Source of the DNA: Sneathiella chinensis
Lineage (GTDB): Bacteria; Pseudomonadota; Alphaproteobacteria; Sneathiellales; Sneathiellaceae
Length of the DNA stretch: 64,000 nt
Direction: 5' to 3'
Assembly: GCF_012720115.1 (NCBI RefSeq)
Contig: NZ_VNWN01000006.1
Coordinates: 186,001 to 250,000 of the forward strand
Made by a program: the position numbers and the translations under genes. Under the pieces are notes generated by a model. That model did not search any database, was not told where the DNA came from, and saw only the letters and a program-made list of their open reading frames with translations. Below are positions 10,390 through 18,909 of the stretch, in pieces; positions within the stretch are counted from its first letter, which is position 1, and the number at the start of each line of letters is the position of its first letter.

Positions 10390-10566
10390 GTGCCCCGGAA
10401 AGGGTATCAACGCGCTGAACCTTGTGCGGTTTCGGTGGTAATATGGTGCGGGAAACAGACAGCCTAAAATCAGATAGTTTGGTGCGAGACCTATCAGGCT
10501 ACTTACCCCGAATTGGATGCTATGTCAGCCAAACCGGGAAGGCCGTTTGAGGGGTTACGGTCGACC

Positions 10567-11172
10567 TTATTTCTTTATCCCGTTTAAAGGCGTGAGATTC
10601 AAAAGGGTGTCAGATTTAATAAAGCCATTTTCATTGAAATATTTCAATTCACCGCAGTAGAGGGTCACATCATCTTTGCAGGGGGCATACTGAAATTCTG
10701 CCAACTTGTACTTTTTGTACATCCCTAATTCTTCGGTGACCAAACCGCCCAGATCTTCTTCATTTTTCAGAAAATACGCTGTGCCTTCATCCTGAAACAC
10801 ACTGAAGAGAAAAGCCTTGTAGTACTTGTAAAAGAAAATTGAATTCTCTCTTTCGTAAGCCAGTTTTTTACCAACGGATAACCCTATGTTCGGGTGTTGC
10901 TTTACTTTTCTCAGGATTGCTTGATGGAGGAGAGCCTGCTCTTCTTCTGGATACTTGACCAAGTACAGGTCCGGGTACACCTCGGATTGTATGAATAGCA
11001 TGTTCTTATAAAAGAAGTGGTGGAGCCCTTGCCCGATGAAACCCATTGCCAGCAACGCACAAAACACCCGTGATCTCATTTTATCTCGCAAGACCCACCT
11101 GATCAGGCTGACGACAAGCAATAAGATGCAGATCAACACGAGGATCAGAAAGATAATAATGATTATTTCCAT
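10567..11172 (-). CDS. Hypothetical membrane protein (201 aa), accessory patch
   Basis: Family not recognised. The first 25 residues are an almost continuous Ile/Leu/Val membrane helix with the N-terminus outside or very short, a basic stretch follows (RWVLRDKMRSR), a second shorter hydrophobic segment lies at about 37-60, and the rest is soluble, rich in Tyr, Phe and Lys, with three cysteines. The ATG at 11172 has GCAGGG at good spacing. It is last in a run of minus-strand small genes behind glmS, 69 bp after the micro-ORF at 11242-11400. The DNA is visibly more AT-rich than the flanking housekeeping genes, suggesting acquisition. Function unknown; a membrane-anchored immunity-type or envelope protein is speculation only. 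Confidence 0.6.
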   Translation of the reverse strand: MEIIIIIFLILVLICILLLVVSLIRWVLRDKMRSRVFCALLAMGFIGQGLHHFFYKNMLFIQSEVYPDLYLVKYPEEEQALLHQAILRKVKQHPNIGLSVGKKLAYERENSIFFYKYYKAFLFSVFQDEGTAYFLKNEEDLGGLVTEELGMYKKYKLAEFQYAPCKDDVTLYCGELKYFNENGFIKSDTLLNLTPLNGIKK

Positions 11173-11241
11173 CAGGTTGCCCTGCTATCGGTTGTTGGCT
11201 TCGTTAGTTTAGTTATTCATCGCTTGAACTATCGTTTGGCT

Positions 11242-11400
11242 TTACTCATCGGCTGGAAAATTACAGGGTATCCTGCGTTGCCCCGAGATACTATCCAGTT
11301 CCGGGCGCCGCAGGGATCGCATCGTGAAATCCAGATAAATGCGCCCCATTTTATCCTTCAATTTCAAAGATATAGGTGTTTGCATATGTCTCATTCTCAT
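11242..11400 (-). CDS. Micro-ORF (52 aa), ATGA-coupled to the upstream membrane protein gene
   Basis: A short open frame whose ATG (11400-11398) overlaps the TGA stop of the 111-residue gene in an ATGA junction, the usual signature of translational coupling. It ends at TAA 11244-11242. The product is basic, with blocks such as SLKLKDKMGRIYLDF and MRSLRRPELDSISG, and no obvious membrane helix or signal peptide. No family is recognised. The frame could equally be the remnant of a longer gene whose 5' part was lost. The coupling is seen in the sequence; expression is inference. Confidence 0.4.
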   Translation of the reverse strand: MRMRHMQTPISLKLKDKMGRIYLDFTMRSLRRPELDSISGQRRIPCNFPADE

Positions 11401-11732
11401 AATACGTCAAAGACTTTTTCGAGAAGATAGTGCGATGCCCCCAAGATAACCAATATCAATAACATGGAAATTGCCCGTATTGTGAATCTAGGCTTGGAAG
11501 GCTGCGATTTCCTTTTAAGATAAAGCGCATCAAATAGTATAAAGGTAATCGCTAAAATAGAGCCGATGATGCCGCCCACATGAAACAGCCCGATAAAATA
11601 TATTTTTGAAATAAAAAAAGATAAGGTGTTTGTAACTTCGGGAGCTGAACCCAGAACCAGATACATATACCCGATACCAAGAAGCAGGGCGCCCATAGTC
11701 CAAAGACCGTATTCCAGGATTACCTTTCCCAT
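11397..11732 (-). CDS. Hypothetical three-helix membrane protein (111 aa)
   Basis: Unrecognised small membrane protein with hydrophobic segments at about residues 8-27, 45-70 (GLFHVGGIIGSILAITFILF) and 86-106, separated by a basic loop KRKSQPSKPRFTIR. The ATG at 11732 lies one base after the TAA of the broken upstream frame (TAATATG), and its stop overlaps the next micro-ORF by four bases, so the gene sits inside a tightly packed minus-strand transcription unit. Ribosome site GAAAG is modest. The sequence is AT-rich compared with the surroundings. Function unknown. Confidence 0.55.
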   Translation of the reverse strand: MGKVILEYGLWTMGALLLGIGYMYLVLGSAPEVTNTLSFFISKIYFIGLFHVGGIIGSILAITFILFDALYLKRKSQPSKPRFTIRAISMLLILVILGASHYLLEKVFDVL

Positions 11733-11733
11733 A

Positions 11734-12120
11734 TTATTCTTTCAGGTGTTGATCTTTACGCTCGTTTCCATGGGGCAGTGCTTTCATTCTATCGAACAAG
11801 CCTGAAGCACCAAAGTTCACCCCTCCCTCAATATTCCATACCCAGACAGGTGCAACTTCCTTGTTAATTGCTCTTGTTTTGGAGCAGGTATATGCGAAAT
11901 TTTTGCCAATTTGCCGATGCGGGTCACTGACAAATAACAATACTGATTTTTCTTCTTTGAGTATCAGCTTTTCAATTGAGTCATACTGCTGTTCTTATTT
12001 TGTATACTCGATTGTTTTTTCCTGAAAGCAATTTACGCCATCGACTTCCCATGCACCGCTATCTGGCGATAGCAATCATTTTTCCGTCACATGTCCATCA
12101 TGAATTTCGTGCTTTTTCAT
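11734..12120 (-). pseudogene. Broken small gene with two in-frame stop codons
   Basis: Read on the minus strand from ATG at 12120, one frame runs 128 codons to TAA at 11734, interrupted only by TGA at codon 15 (12078-12076) and TAA at codon 42 (11997-11995). Between and beyond the stops the sequence stays protein-like (SGAWEVDGVNCFQEK; EQQYDSIEKLILKEEKSVL; IEGGVNFGASGLFDRMKAL) without any frameshift, which suggests a recently inactivated gene. The same frame is also open upstream of the ATG. The last 68 codons, from a TTG at 11940, could still be translated as a separate product. It is followed one base later by the next gene. No family recognised. Confidence 0.5.
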
Positions 12121-12148
12121 CCCTTTTTGTTCAGGATCAACTGTCGCG

Positions 12149-12379
12149 CTAGCGAACTTCGCTGAGCAGCGGAGTGATCTGGTCTTCGAGGCCGTTTTCA
12201 ATGAAGAAGCGTTTGGCATCCTGAGAGGCCGGGTCCCTGTAAGTGCCCTTGGAATTCAGGGATTGGAAAATCTCCAGAAATTCCCCTGGCAATTGGTCGA
12301 TTTCCTGCAGGTCCTCGGCAAGATGTTCATAGCGGATTACCGCATCACAGGCACAGGGGCCTGATTTGGGGCCGCTCAA
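12149..12379 (-). CDS. Hypothetical small protein (76 aa)
   Basis: Soluble, acidic, helix-prone protein with no recognised family; blocks include YEHLAEDLQEIDQLPGEFLE and YRDPASQDAKRFFIENG. The only start after the upstream in-frame stop is TTG at 12379, with a weak ribosome site, so the gene call depends mainly on length, plausible composition and position. It lies 24 bp downstream of the PAS protein gene on the same strand and may be co-transcribed with it. An N-terminal CAC pair is present. Function unknown. Confidence 0.45.
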   Translation of the reverse strand: MSGPKSGPCACDAVIRYEHLAEDLQEIDQLPGEFLEIFQSLNSKGTYRDPASQDAKRFFIENGLEDQITPLLSEVR

Positions 12380-12403
12380 GTATCGTTTTCAGAAGTGGCA
12401 AGG

Positions 12404-12919
12404 CTACCCTGCTGGCGGGGCGGCGCGGTCCTGGGGGATGGTTTTCATGACGCCGATGATGTGGGTGATGGTGCCAGTCTCATCGGTGAAGGGGCAGTCG
12501 ACGGATTCAAAGTTGCTAAATCCCCGTCCGGCGAAGGCGAGGTTCCCCCGGCAGCGCATGGCATGGCGCGCCGTGCAAATTCTGTCCATATACCGGGCGA
12601 GAAGTTGGTCCTCTACCTGTGGGGAGGTGAGGGAAAAGGGCGTGAGGCGCATGGATTTGCCCACCATCCCGATCACTTTTTCCCCGTTCAACCGATACAG
12701 ATAGTCGCCGGGGCCAAGAACCTGAATGACATAGACATGCTGGATCAGGTAGCGGTGCTCAAGAATGTCGAAATCCGATCGCCGGGGAAGGTCTGGCAGG
12801 AAAGAGTGCCACCAGTCAAAAAACAGGCGGGTGCTTTCCATGGCAAAATCATCTGAAGCCTGAACGGTTTCCCGTTTGATCAGGTTGAAATTGTCTGCAC
12901 GCGATATGTTACTTTCCAC
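12404..12919 (-). CDS. PAS domain protein of the PAS_5 type
   Basis: A 171-residue single-domain protein resembling the PAS_5 proteins common and multiplied in Rhodospirillales and relatives. Key signs are the FDWWHSFLPDLPRRSDFDIL block (about 33-52), the YLYRLNGEKVIGMVGKSM core strand-loop (about 73-90), and the closing PAS strands FESVDCPFTDETGTITHIIGVM. There is no output domain, so it probably senses or binds a partner or ligand in the cytoplasm. The start is taken as GTG at 12919; an internal ATG near residue 27 is possible. The gene heads the minus-strand array that leads into the accessory patch. Confidence 0.65.
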   Translation of the reverse strand: MESNISRADNFNLIKRETVQASDDFAMESTRLFFDWWHSFLPDLPRRSDFDILEHRYLIQHVYVIQVLGPGDYLYRLNGEKVIGMVGKSMRLTPFSLTSPQVEDQLLARYMDRICTARHAMRCRGNLAFAGRGFSNFESVDCPFTDETGTITHIIGVMKTIPQDRAAPPAG

Positions 12920-13183
12920 AGCTTGCCCCGTTCCCGAGCCCGTTTCCTTACAGGTTCAGGTTACACACCCAACAATGACACACAGGCATAGGTTATACGA
13001 ACTGTGCTTCCGTATTCCAATTTAATAAGCATGAAAAAGGCAAAAAAAGGACCCTTGTCACAGATGGGGGCAAAAAGGGGGATTGGCCCGGCCGGGGAGG
13101 GGCAAGCTAATGGTTTCTTTTGAAAAAGAGTTGCACTAGACTTCCGCCTCAATTCAAAAAACAAACAGGCGAGGAGACAGGCT

Positions 13184-14665
13184 GTGCCCACCCATAACGA
13201 TAACCCGCTCAATCTTCAGGACCCCGGTCTTTTTCGTCAGCAATGCCTGATTGATGGCGTGTGGTGCGATGCCGACAATGGCAAGGTTGTCGAGGTGACC
13301 AACCCCGCAACTGGCGAACTGCTTGGGCACGTCCCGGAAATGGGCGAGGCGGAAACCCGCCGGGCCATTGCCGCCGCCAAGGCTGCCATGCCGGAATGGG
13401 CGGGGAAAACCGCCAAGGAGCGGGCCAATATCCTGCGGAAGTGGTACGAACTGATGCTGGAGAACACGGACGATCTTGCCCGGCTGATGACCATGGAGAT
13501 GGGCAAACCCCTTGCCGAGGCAAAGGGAGAGGTTGCCTACGCGGCGTCGTTTATTGAATGGTTCGCCGAGGAAGGTAAACGGATTTACGGCGACACCATC
13601 CCGGAGCATCAGTCCGACAAGCGGATTATTGTCCTGAAGCAACCCATTGGCGTGACCGTGGCCATTACCCCGTGGAACTTCCCGGTTGCCATGATCACCC
13701 GGAAGGCGGCGCCGGCCCTTGCCGCAGGCTGCCCCATGGTGATCAAGCCCGCCGAATTGACGCCGTTTTCCGCCTTTGCCATGGCTGTTCTGGCCGAGCG
13801 GGCAGGAATCCCGAAAGGTATTCTGGGCGTGGTGACCGGCGTGCCGCAGGACATCGGCCGGGAAATGACCGGCAACCCGGATGTGGCCAAGCTGACCTTT
13901 ACCGGCTCCACCGCCACCGGCCGCCTGCTGATGGAACAATGCGCCAGCACGGTCAAGAAAACCTCCATGGAGCTTGGCGGGAACGCGCCGTTCATCGTGT
14001 TTGATGATGCCGATCTGGATGATGCGGTCGAGGCGGCACTGGCGTCCAAATACCGCAATGCGGGGCAGACCTGCGTTTGCGCCAACCGCTTGTATATTCA
14101 GGACGGGGTTTATGAGGCCTTTGCCGCGAAGCTGGCAGAACGGGTCAAGTCCATGAAGGTGGGCAACGGCCTTGAAGACGGGGTGGAGCAAGGCCCCCTG
14201 ATTACCGAGGCTGCCGTCCGCAAGGTGGAAGATCACATCGCCGACGCCCTGTCCAAGGGGGCGAAAGTCCTGACCGGTGGCAAGCGTCATGCCTTGGGGC
14301 AGACATTCTTTGAGCCCACCATCCTGACCGATGCCACAACCGATATGAAGGTGGCCCGCGAGGAAACCTTTGGCCCCATGGCCCCGCTGTTCCGCTTCAA
14401 GGACGAGGACGAGGTGATCCGGCTGGCCAATGATACGGAATTCGGCCTGGCCGCCTATGTTTGCGCACGGGATATCGGCCGGGTGTGGCGGGTCAGTGAA
14501 AAGCTGGAATATGGTATTGTCGGCATCAATACCGGTATTATATCTACGGAAGTGGCGCCGTTCGGCGGCGTGAAACAGTCCGGGATTGGCCGCGAAGGCT
14601 CCCGATACGGGATCGATGACTATCTGGAAATCAAGTATATGTGCCTTGGTGGTCTGGATAAGTAA
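13184..14665 (+). CDS. gabD: NAD(P)-dependent succinate-semialdehyde dehydrogenase
   Basis: Oxidises succinate semialdehyde to succinate, linking GABA and 4-hydroxybutyrate breakdown to the TCA cycle. This ALDH-family protein of 493 residues has the cofactor segment ITPWNFPVAM (161-170), general base Glu263 (SMELGGNAP) and nucleophile Cys297 in NAGQTCVCANR; the second cysteine two residues later is typical of GabD-type enzymes. The C-terminal PFGGVKQSGIGREGS is intact. The start is GTG at 13184 behind GAGGAG. No GABA transaminase gene is adjacent, so the source of the semialdehyde is not evident, and glutarate semialdehyde is another possible substrate. gor follows 85 bp downstream. Confidence 0.88.
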   Translation: MPTHNDNPLNLQDPGLFRQQCLIDGVWCDADNGKVVEVTNPATGELLGHVPEMGEAETRRAIAAAKAAMPEWAGKTAKERANILRKWYELMLENTDDLARLMTMEMGKPLAEAKGEVAYAASFIEWFAEEGKRIYGDTIPEHQSDKRIIVLKQPIGVTVAITPWNFPVAMITRKAAPALAAGCPMVIKPAELTPFSAFAMAVLAERAGIPKGILGVVTGVPQDIGREMTGNPDVAKLTFTGSTATGRLLMEQCASTVKKTSMELGGNAPFIVFDDADLDDAVEAALASKYRNAGQTCVCANRLYIQDGVYEAFAAKLAERVKSMKVGNGLEDGVEQGPLITEAAVRKVEDHIADALSKGAKVLTGGKRHALGQTFFEPTILTDATTDMKVAREETFGPMAPLFRFKDEDEVIRLANDTEFGLAAYVCARDIGRVWRVSEKLEYGIVGINTGIISTEVAPFGGVKQSGIGREGSRYGIDDYLEIKYMCLGGLDK

Positions 14666-14750
14666 AACCCCTGAAAGAACAAGAATAATAACAAAAACAA
14701 AGATGTTGGATGCGCCGGAAGGGTGCATGTGTGTAGAAGGATAGAGTTCA

Positions 14751-16106
14751 GTGACCTACGACTATGACCTGTTTGTGATCGGTGCCGGTTCCGGCGGCGT
14801 GCGGGCTTCCCGGATTTCCTCGTCCCTTGGGGCCAAGGTGGCGATTGCCGAAGAATATCGGGTCGGCGGGACCTGTGTTATCCGGGGCTGTGTCCCGAAA
14901 AAGCTGTTCGTTTATGCCAGCCACTATTCCGATGATTTTCAGGATGCGAAGAATTATGGCTGGACCGTCGGGGAAACCCGTCATGACTGGGCAACCCTGA
15001 TCCGCAACAAGGATGCGGAAATTGATCGCCTGAACGGCATTTACTACACCATCCTGTCCAACAATAATGTGGAACTGTATGAGGCCCGTGCCGAGATCAT
15101 CGACGCCCATACGGTTCGGGTCGGGGACCAGACCGTGACGGCGCGTTATATCCTGATCGCCACGGGCGGAACGCCGATGATGCCGGATATTCCGGGCATC
15201 GAGCATGCCATTTCCTCGAACGAGGCGTTCCATCTGGAAACCATGCCGCAGCGGGTTGTAGTTGTCGGCGGCGGGTATATCGCCGTCGAGTTCGCCGGGA
15301 TTTTCAACGGCCTTGGTGCCGATGTGATCCAGCTTTACCGCGGGGAGCAGATCCTGCGGGGCTTTGATGCCGACGTCCAGAACATGGTCGCGCAAGAGAT
15401 CACCAAGAAAGGTGTAACCCTGAAAACCCACGCCAATCCTGCGAAAATCGAGAAGCTGGCCGATTGCCTTCTCATTACCCTTGAGGATGGCAGCACCCTT
15501 GAGGCCGACGCCATCATGTATGCTACGGGCCGCTGTCCCAACACGGACGGGTTGGGGTTGGAGAATGTGGGCGTTGACTTGAAGCCGAACGGCGCTGTTG
15601 TGGTCGATGCCTATTCCAAGACATCCGTGGACAGCATTTATGCGGTTGGTGATGTAACCGACCGGATCGCCCTGACACCGGTAGCCATTCACGAGGGCAT
15701 GGCCTTTGCGGAAACTGTTTTTGGCGGCAAGCCGCGGGCCTTTGATCATGCGGATGTGCCATCGGCTGTGTTCTCGCAGCCCCCGGTGGGGACCGTCGGC
15801 CTGACGGAAGCCGAAGCGAGGGACAAGTATGGCGATGTGGACATCTACAAGTCCGAGTTCCGCCCCATGAAACAGACCCTGACGCTGGGCAGCGAGCGGG
15901 CCTTTGTCAAGCTGGTGGTTGAGCCCAAGTCGGACCGGGTTGTGGGCGTGCATGTGGTTGGCGCCGATGCTGGCGAGATCATTCAGGGTGTGGGGATTGC
16001 CGTGAAATGCGGTGCAACCAAGGCCCAGTTCGACAGCACGGTCGGGGTTCACCCGACGCTGGCCGAGGAGCTTGTGACCATGCGGGAAAAATACACCGGC
16101 GCGTAA
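14751..16106 (+). CDS. gor: Glutathione-disulfide reductase
   Basis: NADPH-dependent flavoenzyme that keeps glutathione reduced. The 451-residue protein has the FAD motif IGAGSGGVRASR (10-21), the redox-active pair C42-VIRG-C47 in GGTCVIRGCVPKKL, a second dinucleotide fold VVVGGGYIAVEFAGIF, the second FAD segment YAVGDVTDRIALTPVA, and the dimer-interface acid/base pair H434/E439 (GVHPTLAEE). Length and the GGTCVIRGCVPK form fit glutathione reductase better than mercuric reductase or dihydrolipoamide dehydrogenase. The start is GTG at 14751 with AAGGATAGAG upstream. The gene stands alone between gabD and the DAHP synthase gene. Confidence 0.93.
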   Translation: MTYDYDLFVIGAGSGGVRASRISSSLGAKVAIAEEYRVGGTCVIRGCVPKKLFVYASHYSDDFQDAKNYGWTVGETRHDWATLIRNKDAEIDRLNGIYYTILSNNNVELYEARAEIIDAHTVRVGDQTVTARYILIATGGTPMMPDIPGIEHAISSNEAFHLETMPQRVVVVGGGYIAVEFAGIFNGLGADVIQLYRGEQILRGFDADVQNMVAQEITKKGVTLKTHANPAKIEKLADCLLITLEDGSTLEADAIMYATGRCPNTDGLGLENVGVDLKPNGAVVVDAYSKTSVDSIYAVGDVTDRIALTPVAIHEGMAFAETVFGGKPRAFDHADVPSAVFSQPPVGTVGLTEAEARDKYGDVDIYKSEFRPMKQTLTLGSERAFVKLVVEPKSDRVVGVHVVGADAGEIIQGVGIAVKCGATKAQFDSTVGVHPTLAEELVTMREKYTGA

Positions 16107-16269
16107 TCCTGACGGGTAATAATTGTCCTTATTTTCGTTGCAGAAAATATGAAAATTACAATTTTGCGGCGGTTTTGTGCGCTTTAGCGTTGCATGATCC
16201 CGAAAAGCCTGTAGAAATTATGGTTCGTTAAATATTGCGAATGCGAAGAACATTGTAGGGAATAGGAAA

Positions 16270-17649
16270 ATGTCAAATCAATGGACACCTGAAAGCTGGA
16301 GAAACAAAACAATCCGCCAGGTGCCGACATATTTTGATACGGAGGCGCTGAAGTCGGTGGAGGAAGACTTGCAGAGCTTTCCGCCGCTGGTATTTGCAGG
16401 TGAGGCGCGAAGCCTGAAAAAGAAACTGGCGGATGTTGCCGCTGGTCGTGCTTTTCTGCTTCAGGGCGGTGACTGTGCCGAAAGTTTCAGTGAATTCCAC
16501 CCCAACAATATTCGTGACACCTTCAAGGTGCTGCTGCAGATGGCTGTGGTCCTGACCTTTGGCGCCAATCGCCCGGTCGTCAAGGTGGGCCGTCTTGCCG
16601 GTCAGTTCGCCAAGCCGCGGTCTTCCGATACGGAAGTCGTGGATGGCGTCGAACTGCCCAGCTACCGCGGCGACATCATCAACGGTTTCGACTTCACGGA
16701 AGAGGCCCGCGTGCCCGATCCGAAACGGATGCTGACAGCCTATTCACAGGCGGCGTCAACCCTGAACCTGCTGCGGGCTTTCGCGCAGGGTGGTTACGCA
16801 GACCTGCATCAGGTGCACCGCTGGAACATGGGCTTTGTAGCCAGCCGTCCGCAAGGCGAACGCTACAAGGAAATGGCGGATCGGATTCACGATGCACTGG
16901 CCTTCATGGAAGCCTGCGGTGTGAATTCCAACAATGCCCCGGAAATGAGCAAGACCGACTTCTACACCTCTCACGAGGCGCTGCTGCTGAACTACGAGCA
17001 GGCGCTGACCCGTGTGGACAGTACGTCTGGCGCCTATTACGACACGTCGGCCCACATGCTGTGGATCGGCGATCGGACCCGCGACCCGGATGAAGCCCAT
17101 GTGGAGTTCCTGAGCGGCGTTGCCAACCCGATCGCGGTCAAGGCAGGCCCGACACAGACACCGGAAAACCTGCTGCGCCTTCTGGACAAGCTGAACCCGG
17201 AAAACGAAGAAGGTCGTATGACCGTGATTTGCCGCTTTGGTGCCGGCGAGGTAGAGAAACACCTGCCGGCCCTGATCCGTAAAATTGAGGCCGAAGGCCG
17301 CAATGTGGTCTGGTCTTGTGACCCGATGCACGGAAACACCATCAAGTCTTCAACCGGATACAAGACCCGTCCGTTCGATCGCATTCTGGCCGAGGTTCGG
17401 GAATTTTTCATGGTTCACAAGGCCGAGGGAACCCATGCCGGCGGTGTCCATTTTGAAATGACCGGTAAGGACGTAACAGAGTGTCTTGGTGGTGCCTTCG
17501 AGGTAACCGAGGAACTGCTGAGCGACCGGTATCACACGGCCTGCGATCCGCGCCTGAACGCAAATCAGGCTCTGGAGCTTGCGTTCCTGATTGCAGAAAT
17601 GTTGAAAGATGAAAGGGGTCGGGGAGAGCTTGCGGCAACAGCCTCCTGA
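16270..17649 (+). CDS. 3-deoxy-7-phosphoheptulonate synthase, class II
   Basis: Condenses phosphoenolpyruvate and erythrose-4-phosphate in the first step of the shikimate pathway. The 459-residue sequence is the plant/actinobacterial-type class II DAHP synthase: W-x-P-x-S-W start, GDCAESF (metal and substrate loop, about 73-79), [14 protein letters not shown], the VHRWNMGF segment, [19 protein letters not shown] and [15 protein letters not shown]. All are intact. The preceding 163 bp is AT-rich and probably carries the promoter; a short Met-Lys leader-like frame there was not convincing as an attenuator. The nicotinate phosphoribosyltransferase-like gene starts 11 bp downstream, so the two are almost certainly co-transcribed. 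Confidence 0.95.
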   Translation: MSNQWTPESWRNKTIRQVPTYFDTEALKSVEEDLQSFPPLVFAGEARSLKKKLADVAAGRAFLLQGGDCAESFSEFHPNNIRDTFKVLLQMAVVLTFGANRPVVKVGRLAGQFAKPRSSDTEVVDGVELPSYRGDIINGFDFTEEARVPDPKRMLTAYSQAASTLNLLRAFAQGGYADLHQVHRWNMGFVASRPQGERYKEMADRIHDALAFMEACGVNSNNAPEMSKTDFYTSHEALLLNYEQALTRVDSTSGAYYDTSAHMLWIGDRTRDPDEAHVEFLSGVANPIAVKAGPTQTPENLLRLLDKLNPENEEGRMTVICRFGAGEVEKHLPALIRKIEAEGRNVVWSCDPMHGNTIKSSTGYKTRPFDRILAEVREFFMVHKAEGTHAGGVHFEMTGKDVTECLGGAFEVTEELLSDRYHTACDPRLNANQALELAFLIAEMLKDERGRGELAATAS

Positions 17650-17660
17650 ACCTGGGGAAT

Positions 17661-18812
17661 ATGAACGAACTGACAGCCACAACCAGAAAATCCGCGATTG
17701 AGCAATCAATCGCGGATCATACGGACCAGTATTTTAATCGTACCAAAAAGGTCGTTCAGAAATTTGGTGATAAAACCGTAACCTATGCCGTTTTCATGCG
17801 GCGGCCCGTGATTTTCTGTCCGCGCCTGATGGTGGAGTGGATGACGGAAATCGCCAGCCTGCGGGGGCAGAGTTTCGAAGTGGAACCCTGTTTCAACGAG
17901 GGCGATTGGGTCGGAGCCGGGGAACCTCTCTTCTATATTACCGGCAGTTTTGTCGATCTTGCCGATCTGGAAACCCTGTATCTGCAAAAGATCGGGCCGG
18001 CCTGTGTGGCGGCCTATAACGCCTATCTGATGTGTTGCCACATGCCGGATACGGCCTTTCTGGCCATGGATGCCCGGCATTCCGCGGGTGCGGAAATGGC
18101 CGAGATGATGGCCTATGCGGCGTCTGTTGGCAGCCGTGCTGCGCAGACAGAACATGGCGCCATCGGTTTCATTGGCAACGCCAATAACAGCACCGCCCAT
18201 TATTTCGGCAATAACCGGGGAATGGGCACCATGCCCCATGCCCTGATTGGTTATGCGGGAAGCACCTTGCGGGCGGCTGAAATGTTCGTGGAAAGCTATC
18301 CCGATGAACCGCTGACGGTGCTGGTGGATTATTTCGGTCAGGAAATCACCGACGCGCTTGCCGTTTGTCGGCGGTTCCCGGAGATGGCCGCAGAAGGGCG
18401 CCTGTCCGTGCGGATGGATACCCATGGCGGCCGCTTTATCGAGGGTCTGGACCCGGCGCAGTCCTATGCGGTGCTGGAACGGAACATGCCCAAGGGCATT
18501 CGCCAGTATCGGTCCGAGCAGGAACTGAAATGGCTGGTCGGGACCGGGGTGTCTGCGGCGGCAATTTACTATATGCGCGAGCAACTGGATGAGGCCGGTT
18601 TCGACAAGGTTCGAATTGTCGCGTCCTCTGGCTTTTCTGCGGACAAGTGTAGCGTCATGGGCAGTATGAAAGCCCCGATCGATGTCATTGGAACCGGGTC
18701 GTTTCTCCCGGAAAGCTGGTCCGAGACCTATGCAACCGCCGATGTCATCTCCTATGATGGCGTTCCGAGCGTAAAACTGGGACGGGAATTCCTGTTAAAA
18801 AAAGACAAATAA
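17661..18812 (+). CDS. Nicotinate phosphoribosyltransferase family protein
   Basis: A 383-residue type II phosphoribosyltransferase fold protein. The recognisable core is the segment MGTMPHALIGYAGSTLRAAE with the His expected for phosphorylation-coupled NAPRTases, preceded by GFIGNANNSTAHYFG, and followed by the beta-barrel signatures VLVDYFGQE, VRMDTHGGR and IVASSGFSADK. It probably attaches a phosphoribosyl group to nicotinate or a related pyridine carboxylate in NAD salvage, but it is shorter and more divergent than classical PncB, so substrate is not certain. The gene lies 11 bp after the class II DAHP synthase gene and is followed by a weak hairpin terminator. A chorismate-pathway link is positional only. 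Confidence 0.7.
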   Translation: MNELTATTRKSAIEQSIADHTDQYFNRTKKVVQKFGDKTVTYAVFMRRPVIFCPRLMVEWMTEIASLRGQSFEVEPCFNEGDWVGAGEPLFYITGSFVDLADLETLYLQKIGPACVAAYNAYLMCCHMPDTAFLAMDARHSAGAEMAEMMAYAASVGSRAAQTEHGAIGFIGNANNSTAHYFGNNRGMGTMPHALIGYAGSTLRAAEMFVESYPDEPLTVLVDYFGQEITDALAVCRRFPEMAAEGRLSVRMDTHGGRFIEGLDPAQSYAVLERNMPKGIRQYRSEQELKWLVGTGVSAAAIYYMREQLDEAGFDKVRIVASSGFSADKCSVMGSMKAPIDVIGTGSFLPESWSETYATADVISYDGVPSVKLGREFLLKKDK

Positions 18813-18848
18813 AGACAGTTTCCGTCTGATTTGAAACAATACTTCGTT

Positions 18849-18875
18849 AAGACAGGCGTTAAGGCCTGTCTTTGA
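18849..18875 (+). terminator. Probable weak intrinsic terminator after the NAPRTase-like gene
   Basis: AAGACAGGC-GTTAAG-GCCTGTCTT forms a perfect 9-bp stem 36 nt after the stop codon, but only three T residues follow, so termination may be partial or need Rho. Confidence 0.45.
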
Positions 18876-18909
18876 CGTTATGTGGATTTTTCAAGTTTGG
18901 TGGGTTTAA

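Noticed and set aside
10384-10566. Possible Tn7 insertion after glmS
   Set aside because: The position fits attTn7, but no Tn7 terminal repeats, 5-bp target duplication or tns genes were seen, so only the hotspot idea is kept.
11224-11430. Plus-strand 68-codon frame inside the accessory patch
   Set aside because: Antisense to the coupled micro-ORF and the membrane-protein end, with no ribosome site and a poor composition.
12961-13212. Minus-strand 83-codon frame upstream of gabD
   Set aside because: It overlaps the gabD start, has no ribosome site and resembles nothing; the 264-bp gap between the PAS gene and gabD is better seen as intergenic.
16149-16187. Short Met-Lys leader-like frame before the DAHP synthase gene
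   Set aside because: Thirteen codons with a single Phe and no run of aromatic codons, and no clear terminator/antiterminator pair follows, so attenuation is not supported.
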